Position numbers and translations under genes: made by a program. From Balneolales bacterium (lineage in GTDB: Bacteria; Bacteroidota; Rhodothermia; Balneolales; Natronogracilivirgulaceae): 5,227 bases of DNA. Positions 1-5,227 of this stretch are shown one piece after another. Every line of letters starts with the position of its first letter. Position 1 is the first letter of the stretch. The notes under the pieces were generated by a model. It made no database searches. It saw nothing but the letters and a program-made list of their open reading frames with translations, and was not told the origin of the DNA. The stretch is from assembly GCA_007133875.1 (NCBI GenBank), contig SLLW01000194.1:1-5227 (forward strand), in the 5' to 3' direction.

Positions 1-1
1 C

Positions 2-1489
2 TATCGGATTCCAGTTGCAGAAATCACGTCACATTTGATGGCCAAACCGGGCGACAAAGCCCTGGTCGGACACGACAAGATCGAGCCTGTAACCCTGCCG
101 GCCGGACGCGAACTCCCGCGATCATCCCAGGGACTCTCGAGTTATGATGTCGCTCCGGATGAGTCAACCGTTGTCTTCAGCAGCGATACCAACCGAGACG
201 ACACCGACCCGAAAATGGACCTCTATCTGATTGAACCGGGCAGTGATGAGGCGATAAACATCACGGTGGAAAACGACGCATCTGACCTCAACCCGATTTT
301 TAGTCCGGATGGTTCCGTCATTGCCTACAACCGGCAGCAAATCCAGGGATTTTATGCCGACACCCGCCGTCTGGTACTGTATGATGTCACTGCCGGCACC
401 CGCCGGGAGCTGACCGGAGATTGGGACCGGTCCGCTGATGGGCTGGTCTGGACACCGGATGCAACCGCCCTCTACGGAGCCATTGACGACGCCGGCACCC
501 GCCGTGTGTACCGTATTGATGCCGAAAACGGCGAACCGAACCCTGTGACAGGCGACACCGATTTTATGTCGCTTTCGATGGCCGATAACGGAACGCTGGT
601 CGGAATCAACCAGAGCTTCCTGTATCCTCCGCAAATAGTTACCATTGATCGCACTAATGGCACTACAACCCGCATCGACACCCGCAATGATGAAATACTG
701 GATGAGGTTGAACTGGGAACCTATGAATCGGTTACGTATGAGGGATACGACGGCCGGGAAATACAGATGTGGGTCCACTATCCGCCGGGATTTGATGAAA
801 GTAAGGAGTATCCGCTGTTTCTGCTGATTCACGGAGGCCCGCACAGTGCCATTACCGACGGGTTCCATTTTCGCTGGAATGCCCAGACGTTTGCCTCCTG
901 GGGATATGTGACGGCATGGCACAATTTTCACGGGTCATCCGGTTTCGGGCAGGATTTTACCGATGCCATCAACCCCGACTGGATTACAAAACCCTATGAA
1001 GACACGCGCAGGGCGGCTGACTGGTTCGCCGATCAGCCCTGGATCGATGCCGACCGTATGGTGGCCGGTGGAGGCAGTTATGGCGGGTATCTCTCCAGTA
1101 TCCTGCTCGGTAAAGAGCATCCATTCAATACCCTGCTCATTCACGCACCGGTATATAACATGTATTCCCAGATGGCGGCCGATTTTGCAGTGCATACGAC
1201 ACGATTCGGAGACTATTGGGAGCATGACATTTACGACGAGATTTCACCGCACTATTACGCAGAGAACTTCGAAACACCGGCATTGATTATCCATGGACAA
1301 CGCGATTACCGGGTGCCGGTAGGGCAGGCATTTGAGTTGTTCCGGACACTGCAGCACCGTGGTATCGAATCGCGGCTGATTTACTACCCCGATGAAAATC
1401 ACTGGATCCTCAAACCGAACAATTCCATAACATGGTATGATGAAGTTTACGATTGGATGAGCCGGTTTGCCGGGCCCGGCCCAAAGTAA
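2..1489 (+). CDS. S9-family serine peptidase (prolyl oligopeptidase / acylaminoacyl-peptidase type), 5' partial
   Basis: The reading frame is open to the left edge (first full codon at 2), so the TTG at 35 and ATG at 38 are internal codons and the N-terminus lies outside. The visible part is 495 residues; S9 peptidases of this type are usually about 650-700, so roughly 150-200 residues, including any signal peptide, are missing. Residues 1 to about 225 look like beta-propeller: PD40/WD40-like signatures (PDE, PDG, PDA) recur at residues 52, 102 and 152. Residues from about 235 to the end form the alpha/beta-hydrolase domain. It has HGGP at 277-280 (oxyanion-hole loop), nucleophile Ser359 in GGGSYGGY, Asp435 in GQRDYRVP and His467 in DENHW, a complete catalytic triad in the expected order. 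The usual N-x-R-G-S-x-G loop reads NFHGSSGFG (308-316), with His for Arg. The family cleaves short peptides, often after Pro or Ala or at blocked N-termini; exact specificity and location cannot be told here. Confidence 0.95.
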   Translation, partial: YRIPVAEITSHLMAKPGDKALVGHDKIEPVTLPAGRELPRSSQGLSSYDVAPDESTVVFSSDTNRDDTDPKMDLYLIEPGSDEAINITVENDASDLNPIFSPDGSVIAYNRQQIQGFYADTRRLVLYDVTAGTRRELTGDWDRSADGLVWTPDATALYGAIDDAGTRRVYRIDAENGEPNPVTGDTDFMSLSMADNGTLVGINQSFLYPPQIVTIDRTNGTTTRIDTRNDEILDEVELGTYESVTYEGYDGREIQMWVHYPPGFDESKEYPLFLLIHGGPHSAITDGFHFRWNAQTFASWGYVTAWHNFHGSSGFGQDFTDAINPDWITKPYEDTRRAADWFADQPWIDADRMVAGGGSYGGYLSSILLGKEHPFNTLLIHAPVYNMYSQMAADFAVHTTRFGDYWEHDIYDEISPHYYAENFETPALIIHGQRDYRVPVGQAFELFRTLQHRGIESRLIYYPDENHWILKPNNSITWYDEVYDWMSRFAGPGPK

Positions 1490-1504
1490 ACGGCCATCAT
1501 ACGT

Positions 1505-1533
1505 TGCACCTGGTATATCCGATGTGCATTTTG
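1505..1533 (+). terminator. weak terminator-like hairpin after the S9 peptidase
   Basis: TGCAC at 1505-1509 pairs with GTGCA at 1524-1528, with a possible inner GG/CC pair (1512-1513 with 1519-1520), and TTTTG follows directly. The stem is short and the T-run has only four bases, so this is a poor intrinsic terminator. It lies 16 bases after the stop codon at 1487-1489, which is the main reason to list it. It also overlaps the -33 element proposed for the next gene, and only one of the two roles may be real. Confidence 0.25.
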
Positions 1534-1559
1534 TGAACCCCGATTCGAGATTAATCTTG
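1530..1559 (+). promoter_or_regulatory. candidate Bacteroidota-type promoter for the CBS-domain gene
   Basis: TTTG at 1530-1533 is followed after 18 bases by TAATCTTG at 1552-1559, which fits the Bacteroidota -7 consensus TAnnTTTG at all but one position. Spacing lies within the range described for Flavobacterium promoters (TTG, 17-23 bases, TAnnTTTG). A transcript would start near 1566 and carry a leader of about 75 bases before the ATG at 1641. The assignment is by consensus only and assumes the host belongs to Bacteroidota or a relative. Confidence 0.4.
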
Positions 1560-1582
1560 TAAATATCAGGAAAAACCTTTAC

Positions 1583-1599
1583 TTATCTGTATAAGATAA
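1583..1599. repeat. small inverted repeat in the CBS gene leader
   Basis: TTATCT (1583-1588) and AGATAA (1594-1599) form a 6-bp inverted repeat around GTATA. It lies 41 bases before the CBS start codon, just downstream of the proposed start of transcription. It could be an operator half-site pair or a weak leader hairpin. A 6-bp AT-rich match can also arise by chance. Confidence 0.2.
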
Positions 1600-1640
1600 C
1601 CAATCAATGCCATACCATACCCAAAAATGGAAATTATGAT

Positions 1641-2081
1641 ATGAAAGTTCAGGAAATTTTAAGCAAGAAGGGAAAAGAGGTCATCAGTGTTGACTCTGAA
1701 ACAATGGTATTTGATGCCATTGCTCTGATGTCGGAAAAGAATATCGGTGCTTTGATTGTTATGACAAGTGGAAAGATGAGCGGGATCGTTTCTGAACGGG
1801 ATTACCGGAATAAAGTCATACTAAAGGGTCGTAAGTCCAAAGAGACCGCTGTGCACGAGATTATGACCCAAAATGTGCTTTGTGTGACGCCGGACTATGA
1901 TCTGCATGACTGTATGGGAATTATGTCATCGAAAAAAATTCGCCACCTTCCCGTGCTGGATGATAAAGGCAATGTTTGCGGTGTCATTTCTATCGGAGAT
2001 ATTGTTAAAGCGATTATCGATGACCAGAAATCGGAAATCCGTGATTTGAGAGATTATATTACTTCCAGTTATCCTGGGTAA
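1641..2081 (+). CDS. tandem CBS-domain protein (Bateman module), stand-alone
   Basis: This 146-residue soluble protein consists almost entirely of two CBS motifs. CBS1 covers about residues 8-66, with the signature GIVSERDYRNKV at 48-59. CBS2 covers about 73-132, with RHLPVLDDKGNVCGVIS at 101-117 and GD at 119-120. The tail ends in YITSSYPG, close to the YITGxYPG ending that I recognise from stand-alone CBS proteins of this size. CBS pairs bind adenine nucleotides (AMP, ATP, S-adenosylmethionine or similar) and usually regulate a partner; no partner domain is fused here and no obvious partner is adjacent. There is no signal peptide or membrane segment. The ATG at 1641 is chosen because the protein then begins right at CBS1 (MKVQEIL). 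A weak GGA at 1629-1631, 9 bases upstream, is the only Shine-Dalgarno candidate. By eye the gene is richer in A+T than its neighbours. An out-of-frame ATG at 1636 opens a two-codon ORF ending in the ATGA that overlaps this start. Confidence 0.93.
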   Translation: MKVQEILSKKGKEVISVDSETMVFDAIALMSEKNIGALIVMTSGKMSGIVSERDYRNKVILKGRKSKETAVHEIMTQNVLCVTPDYDLHDCMGIMSSKKIRHLPVLDDKGNVCGVISIGDIVKAIIDDQKSEIRDLRDYITSSYPG

Positions 2082-2105
2082 CTACCTTTGGTTTGGTGGT
2101 ATTCG

Positions 2106-2142
2106 TTGCATATCCGGTTTCGGGTAACTCCGGATATGACAA
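2106..2142 (+). terminator. stable stem-loop after the CBS gene, no T-run
   Basis: CATATCCGG (2109-2117) pairs perfectly with CCGGATATG (2130-2138) around a 12-base loop. Three further pairs, TTG (2106-2108) with CAA (2140-2142), extend the stem to 12 bp with a single bulged A at 2139. It starts 25 bases after the CBS stop codon, where a terminator or mRNA 3'-end hairpin is expected. No T-run follows on either strand, so a classical intrinsic terminator is doubtful; protection of the 3' end, or a factor-dependent end, fits better. The loop contains GGGTAACT, which also occurs at 2076-2083 across the CBS stop codon. Confidence 0.45.
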
Positions 2143-2282
2143 AGGCACAATCAGTATTTGAACGGGGGCAGGATGGCGGCTGAATTAAATGAATCAACAT
2201 GTTATTGACCCGGGTTTTGCTGCAATTTCTTCGATATTCGGCATATTCAAAATTGTTTAAATGGTTCAACTGCTATAACTTC

Positions 2283-2310
2283 AAGGACTTTTAGTATGAT
2301 TACCCTATGA
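2283..2310 (+). other. possible four-codon leader mini-ORF coupled to the glycosyltransferase start
   Basis: AAGGA at 2283-2287 is a good Shine-Dalgarno match, but it is about 20 bases from the glycosyltransferase ATG at 2307 and only 8 bases from an ATG at 2296. That ATG opens ATG ATT ACC CTA TGA, whose stop (2308-2310) overlaps the glycosyltransferase start as ATGA. An in-frame stop (TAG at 2292-2294) rules out a longer glycosyltransferase N-terminus starting near 2296. Ribosomes could therefore load at 2296 and reinitiate at 2307. This is seen directly as sequence; a role in translation is inference. Confidence 0.3.
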
Positions 2311-3482
2311 AGATTATAGATATCGCCGAATTTTACGCTGATGAGGGAGGTGGGGTCAAAACCTACATCAATCAGAAGCTGCAGGCCGGAGCCAGGTTAG
2401 GCCATGAAGTAGTCGTTGTCGCTCCCGGTGCCAAAGCGGGGGAGCAGGAACGATTCGGCGGACGTGTGATCTGGGTGCCCGGCCCGGCACTGCCGGTCGA
2501 CCGGCGGTATCATATCCTGTGGAGAGAGCGGCTTGTGCATGAGATTCTCGATCGGGAAAAACCGGATGTCGTGGAGGGCTCATCGCCGTGGACAGGTGGA
2601 TGGTTCGCCGCCCGTTGGAAAGGCGATGCCGTCAAAACGTTTATATTTCATCAGGATCCGGTCGCCGTCTATCCGCATACCATTCTGGGCAGACTGATGA
2701 CCTACCGCCGGGTCGATAAACTTTTTCTCTTCTACTGGAAATACCTGCAAAATCTCAGTAAACGATTTGATGCAACCATTGTAAGCGGAGACTGGCTCGC
2801 TGATCGCCTTAACAGATTCCGGATAAAGAATCCGGTTGCCGTCCCCTTTGGAATTGATAAAACATTCTCCACACCGCAGCGGCGCAATCCGGAAATTCGA
2901 AAAAAACTGTTGATGGAGTTAGGCCTGCCGGAAGATGCAACACTGCTGATGGGAATCAGTCGCCATCACCCGGAGAAGAGGCTGGGAACGGTTTTTGAAG
3001 GATTCCGGATCGCATCGGAACAGAAAAAGATGGGATTGATCATTTTTGGGGATGGGCCGTTTCGTTGGATGATCAAGCGTCAGAGTAAGGATATAAAACA
3101 TCTGAAACTGATGGGATTTAAATCCAACCGGGAAGAGCTGGCTGATATCCTTTCCAGTGCCGACTTTTTTGTGCATGGTTCCGCGGCCGAAACATACGGT
3201 CTGGTGGTGGCCGAAGCGATCTGCAGCGGTTTACCCGTGATTGTTCCCGGACATGGCGGAGCAGGGGATTTGGCAGAAAAATCATTTTCGGAAGTGTATG
3301 AGCCGGGTGATGCCAGAGGGATGTCAGAGGCGATTATGAGAATGCTTGACCGAGATCGTGAAAAGATGGTCGAAGCGTGTGCCGATGCCGCTCTAAACAG
3401 AATCGGAACCATGGATGACCACTTTCGATTGCTTTTTGAGGTGTATCAGAAAATGGTGGATGAGCGGTTACGTAAATCCTGA
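2307..3482 (+). CDS. glycosyltransferase family 4 (GT-B fold)
   Basis: The protein has 391 residues, a normal length for GT4 enzymes, which are retaining transferases that move a sugar from a nucleotide-sugar donor to a lipid, glycan or small acceptor. The N-terminal acceptor-side domain carries the glycine-rich loop GGGVKTY at 14-20, and His115 (FHQDP) sits where GT4 enzymes such as PimA have a catalytic His. The C-terminal donor domain shows SRHHPEKR (218-225; Arg219 and Lys224 are the likely donor-phosphate contacts), GDGP (248-251) and the EX7E motif ETYGLVVAE with Glu295 and Glu303. All key residues are present, so it is probably active. No signal peptide or membrane span is visible; these enzymes usually work on the cytoplasmic face of the inner membrane. 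It is not inside a visible polysaccharide gene cluster, so sugar and acceptor cannot be named. The ATG at 2307 is fixed by an in-frame stop at 2292-2294 and gives the family-typical MKIIDIAEFYA start. Confidence 0.95.
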   Translation: MKIIDIAEFYADEGGGVKTYINQKLQAGARLGHEVVVVAPGAKAGEQERFGGRVIWVPGPALPVDRRYHILWRERLVHEILDREKPDVVEGSSPWTGGWFAARWKGDAVKTFIFHQDPVAVYPHTILGRLMTYRRVDKLFLFYWKYLQNLSKRFDATIVSGDWLADRLNRFRIKNPVAVPFGIDKTFSTPQRRNPEIRKKLLMELGLPEDATLLMGISRHHPEKRLGTVFEGFRIASEQKKMGLIIFGDGPFRWMIKRQSKDIKHLKLMGFKSNREELADILSSADFFVHGSAAETYGLVVAEAICSGLPVIVPGHGGAGDLAEKSFSEVYEPGDARGMSEAIMRMLDRDREKMVEACADAALNRIGTMDDHFRLLFEVYQKMVDERLRKS

Positions 3483-3647
3483 TCGGTTTCTGCACCTTGT
3501 GCCATTTTGAAACGCGATTCTCTGATACATAAGGCAGGAGTGTCACCTCCAAACAGCAAAATCCTGATACTTCAGGCAGGAGTACCACATCCCTCCGGCG
3601 AAAACCTGATTTTTGATAAGACACGAGGGCCACGCTCCGATTCCACA
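3479..3647 (-). repeat. degenerate tandem repeat, about 42-base unit, in the convergent intergenic region
   Basis: CTGAT recurs at 3479, 3522, 3564 and 3606, spaced 43, 42 and 42 bases. The units 3522-3563 and 3564-3605 match at about 31 of 42 positions without gaps (hand alignment), sharing GGCAGGAGT and neighbouring bases. The unit from 3606 is related but needs small gaps, and the unit from 3479 is only faintly similar. Each unit has complementary arms at the equivalent place: GGAG/CTCC in the two best units, GAG/CTC in the third and GCAC/GTGC in the first. On the minus strand the repeat stays open in one frame and reads as similar 14-residue blocks (DVVLLPEVSGF, EVTLLPYVSEN, SVALVSYQKSGF). 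That strand choice is arbitrary. It fills the gap between two converging transcripts, so it may form part of both 3' ends. Confidence 0.6.
3486..3513 (+). terminator. weak hairpin just after the glycosyltransferase
   Basis: GCAC (3492-3495) and GTGC (3499-3502) form a tight 4-bp stem with a CTT loop, followed by CATTTT. An outer pairing of GTTTC (3486-3490) with GAAAC (3509-3513) is also possible but would compete with use of the T-run. The hairpin begins 4-10 bases after the stop codon at 3480-3482, so it is a candidate transcript end, though weak by stem length. It coincides with the most degenerate unit of the tandem repeat that follows. Confidence 0.25.
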
Positions 3648-3650
3648 CTG

Positions 3651-4415
3651 TCAAAACTTTCCGAAACGGAGATTCACCATACCGGTAAGGCCGGACAGGT
3701 TGGAATCATCGGTGCCATCCAGGGTAACATTGGAGGCATACCGGTAGTGCAGGCCGCCGCTGATCCGGAACCAGCGGGTAACATTCACGAATGCGTTGAC
3801 TCCCGGCTGAAGTACAAAATAGCTGTCCCGGGTGCTCTCCACGTCGATGTCACGGTCATCAAACCGGACATTTCCGGATCCGATCAGGAGCTGTCCGCCC
3901 ACGTGGACCAACCGGTAGGACTTGTTCACATACTCCAGCTCAAGCCCGCCGTAATTGGTACGGAGTTTGGGTTCCGCTATCCCGGGGTGAGGCCAGTCTA
4001 CCGGATCGACATCTTTGGTGCGATACCCGGATAGTCCGATATGCAGGGCGTGCAATTCGGAAAGATTCAGGATCCATGCCCCGCGGGTTCCGGAAAAATA
4101 CACGAGTTCATCATTAAAGGAAGTATAACCATACACCAGTGCGCCGAAACCTCCGTGACGTACCGTCGAGCCCAGCAGGGTTTGGGTGGAAGTCTGGTTG
4201 AAACGGGTTCTGTTCTGATAGAGAACCCGGTGATCGGCATCCGTTTCCCGGGTTAATACCGGGTTCATTCCGGATGGGATGGATTGGTATGATGCGTCCC
4301 ATATGTAACCATTGGTACTTTGGGGCCCGCTGCTGTAACCATGGGAGGTGGCAGCAGTCATCATAAGAACGCAAAAAATAGCTGTAGCGAGGAAAAGGGA
4401 CTTCAAGGGGCTCAT
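3651..4415 (-). CDS. secreted outer-membrane beta-barrel-like protein, paralogue A (unknown function)
   Basis: I do not recognise a named family. The 254-residue product begins with a clear signal peptide (Lys5, hydrophobic stretch about 7-22, likely cleavage near SHG26). Then comes a segment of about 50 residues absent from the neighbour (27-77), and from residue 79 a domain clearly paralogous to gene B. Shared landmarks are RHGGFG (86-91), GTRGAWILN (109-117), HIGLSGY (125-131), YGGLELEY (155-162), YRLVH (167-171), LLIGSG (176-181) and FRISGG (216-221). Alternating hydrophobic/polar strands, many Gly and Tyr, and a C-terminal Phe (RFGKF) fit a small barrel in the outer membrane. The ATG at 4415 is supported by the signal peptide directly after it; no Shine-Dalgarno is seen. 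An upstream ATG (4426-4424) opens a four-codon ORF ending in the ATGA that overlaps this start. It lies 53 bases downstream of gene B and is probably cotranscribed. Confidence 0.85.
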   Translation of the reverse strand: MSPLKSLFLATAIFCVLMMTAATSHGYSSGPQSTNGYIWDASYQSIPSGMNPVLTRETDADHRVLYQNRTRFNQTSTQTLLGSTVRHGGFGALVYGYTSFNDELVYFSGTRGAWILNLSELHALHIGLSGYRTKDVDPVDWPHPGIAEPKLRTNYGGLELEYVNKSYRLVHVGGQLLIGSGNVRFDDRDIDVESTRDSYFVLQPGVNAFVNVTRWFRISGGLHYRYASNVTLDGTDDSNLSGLTGMVNLRFGKF

Positions 4416-4468
4416 AATCTGTGCATCAATAATGTTGTGATTTTAATAAAGAGCAGTAATTCCGGATT

Positions 4469-5104
4469 TTAAAAAGCACCGAATTTAAGAGTAAGCACAG
4501 CATTAACTCCGGAGAAATCACTGTCGCGGTAACCGGCTTTGTCAATACCGCTTGTCAGCCGCCAGCTGGCACCGGCCGCGATCCGGAAGAAATGGGTAAT
4601 ATTCAGCTCAGCGTGCAAACCCGGCTCGAAGACAAAAAAGGCATTGGTATTCTCGTCAATTTCATTGAAGTCTTTGTCGCGGGTTGTTAATCCTCCGGCA
4701 CCGATTAAAGCGGATGCGGTCCAGTGAACCAGACGATAGGTATTATTGGTGTATTCTGTTTCAAAACCACCGTAACCCATGGCTGCCAGTTCCTGAACAC
4801 CGGCTTCCATTTGTTGCGGTACCGTGTGTTCCGAGACAAGGCCGTACCCGCCACCTCCGATCGAAATGGCATGTTCGTTGGCAAAATTGATAATCCAGCC
4901 ACCCCGTCCGCCGACCCATACAGCGCCGTCGCCATCGACCTGACCGAATTTGACAACCGGCCCGCCAAACCCGCCGTGCCTGATGTCGTTTCCGAAAAGG
5001 GTCTGAACTTCCTGGCTATGAGAAGCTGCCGGATTACCGATAATACAAATTGCCAGAATCAGTACAGCAATAACGGAAACGGAGTTGTGGGATATTTTTT
5101 TCAT
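4469..5104 (-). CDS. secreted outer-membrane beta-barrel-like protein, paralogue B (unknown function)
   Basis: The 211-residue product has a signal peptide (Lys2 and Lys3, hydrophobic core about 9-22, likely cleavage after SHS30, leaving QEV). The mature part starts almost at once with the domain shared with gene A: TLFGNDIRHGGFG (35-47), GGRGGWIIN (65-73), SIGGGGYG (81-88), YGGFETEY (111-118), YRLVH (123-127), LIGAGG (133-138), FRIAAG (173-178). The last residues are LKFGAF; a terminal Phe is the usual BAM-recognition signal of outer-membrane barrels. By length, an eight-stranded barrel is plausible. I have a general memory of hypothetical proteins with the GGRGGWIIN / IGGGGYG pattern in Bacteroidota, but no function. 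The start at 5104 is followed by MKKI and the signal peptide; no Shine-Dalgarno is visible. It is the first gene of the minus-strand pair. Confidence 0.87.
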   Translation of the reverse strand: MKKISHNSVSVIAVLILAICIIGNPAASHSQEVQTLFGNDIRHGGFGGPVVKFGQVDGDGAVWVGGRGGWIINFANEHAISIGGGGYGLVSEHTVPQQMEAGVQELAAMGYGGFETEYTNNTYRLVHWTASALIGAGGLTTRDKDFNEIDENTNAFFVFEPGLHAELNITHFFRIAAGASWRLTSGIDKAGYRDSDFSGVNAVLTLKFGAF

Positions 5105-5118
5105 GATGTTTTCAGGAT

Positions 5119-5148
5119 CAAAAGTTAATAGTTGAAAAATAAGCGCAA
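5119..5148 (-). promoter_or_regulatory. possible Bacteroidota-type promoter of the barrel-protein pair
   Basis: On the minus strand, TTG (5148-5146) is followed after 18 bases by TAACTTTTG (5127-5119), which resembles TAnnTTTG with one extra T. The spacing equals that of the candidate before the CBS gene. If used, transcription would start near 5112 and leave a leader of only about 8-10 bases, so a promoter further upstream, or past the window edge, is equally possible. The rest of 5105-5227 holds a run of nine T at 5177-5185 and a doubled CCGG, with no gene seen. Confidence 0.3.
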
Positions 5149-5227
5149 TGATTTTCTCAGATCAATACGGAGGATATTTTTTTTTGTTGCAAAAGCTCCC
5201 GGTACAACCGGTATTTCAATGTAAATA

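Noticed and set aside
164..931. Long open frame of 255 codons on the minus strand
   Set aside because: It lies fully antisense to the S9 peptidase, whose propeller and hydrolase motifs are unmistakable. Its translation shows no recognisable domain.
1469..1480. Perfect 12-base palindrome GCCGGGCCCGGC
   Set aside because: It is inside the last codons of the S9 gene (Ala-Gly-Pro-Gly) and is explained by GC-rich codons. With no loop and no T-run it is not a terminator.
2253..2279. Sigma-70-like promoter TTGTTT / TATAAC before the glycosyltransferase
   Set aside because: The spacer is only 15 bases, the -35 match is poor, and the start of transcription would fall on the AAGGA ribosome-binding sequence. 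It is not strong enough to list as a feature.
3479..3647. CRISPR array
   Set aside because: The units are contiguous and diverged. There are no identical repeats separated by unique spacers, and no cas gene is nearby.
3334..3654. Minus-strand open frame of 106 codons that contains the repeated peptide blocks
   Set aside because: It needs a TTG start overlapping the end of paralogue A and runs antisense into the glycosyltransferase. It has no ribosome-binding site. I treat it as a by-product of the 42-base repeat, though it is noted in the repeat finding.
3507..4034. Plus-strand open frame of 175 codons across the repeat and paralogue A
   Set aside because: Most of it is antisense to paralogue A, which has a signal peptide and homology to gene B. 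The remainder runs through the tandem repeat.
4724..5128. Plus-strand open frame of 134 codons
   Set aside because: It is antisense to paralogue B, which shares many motifs with paralogue A and has a clear signal peptide.
5190..5212. Doubled CCGG (CCGG-TACAA-CCGG) as an operator or hairpin upstream of paralogue B
   Set aside because: CCGG is itself a palindrome, so the 4-bp pairing is trivial, and flanking bases do not extend it.

Overview
The window looks like ordinary chromosomal DNA from a Gram-negative bacterium of the Bacteroidota/Balneolota/Rhodothermota group. This is an inference from three things: two small secreted proteins that end in the terminal Phe typical of outer-membrane beta-barrels, start codons mostly without good Shine-Dalgarno sequences, and at least one upstream sequence resembling the Bacteroidota promoter (TTTG / TAnnTTTG). 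Base composition is moderate. No tRNA, rRNA, transposase, CRISPR array or phage gene was seen.

Layout from left to right. (1) 2-1489, plus strand: the C-terminal 495 residues of an S9-family serine peptidase (beta-propeller plus prolyl-oligopeptidase catalytic domain), cut off by the window's left edge. (2) 1490-1640: a gap with a weak terminator-like hairpin, a Bacteroidota-like promoter and a small inverted repeat. (3) 1641-2081, plus strand: a stand-alone tandem-CBS-domain protein. (4) 2082-2306: a gap with a strong 12-bp stem-loop just after the CBS gene and, at its right end, a four-codon mini-ORF that overlaps the next start codon. (5) 2307-3482, plus strand: a family-4 (GT-B fold) glycosyltransferase. 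(6) 3483-3650: a short convergent intergenic region filled with a degenerate tandem repeat of about 42 bases. (7) 3651-4415 and 4469-5104, both minus strand: two tandem paralogous, predicted secreted outer-membrane beta-barrel proteins of unknown function, transcribed towards the glycosyltransferase. (8) 5105-5227: the upstream region of this pair, with a possible promoter.

The three plus-strand genes do not form an obvious pathway: peptide degradation, a nucleotide-sensing regulatory module and sugar transfer. Each is separated from the next by 150-225 bases and probably has its own promoter. The two minus-strand genes probably form one transcription unit with gene B (4469-5104) first. The least explained items are the 42-base repeat, the paralogous barrel pair and the recurrent ATGA overlap between tiny upstream ORFs and gene starts. 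I do not see a convincing new multi-gene system.
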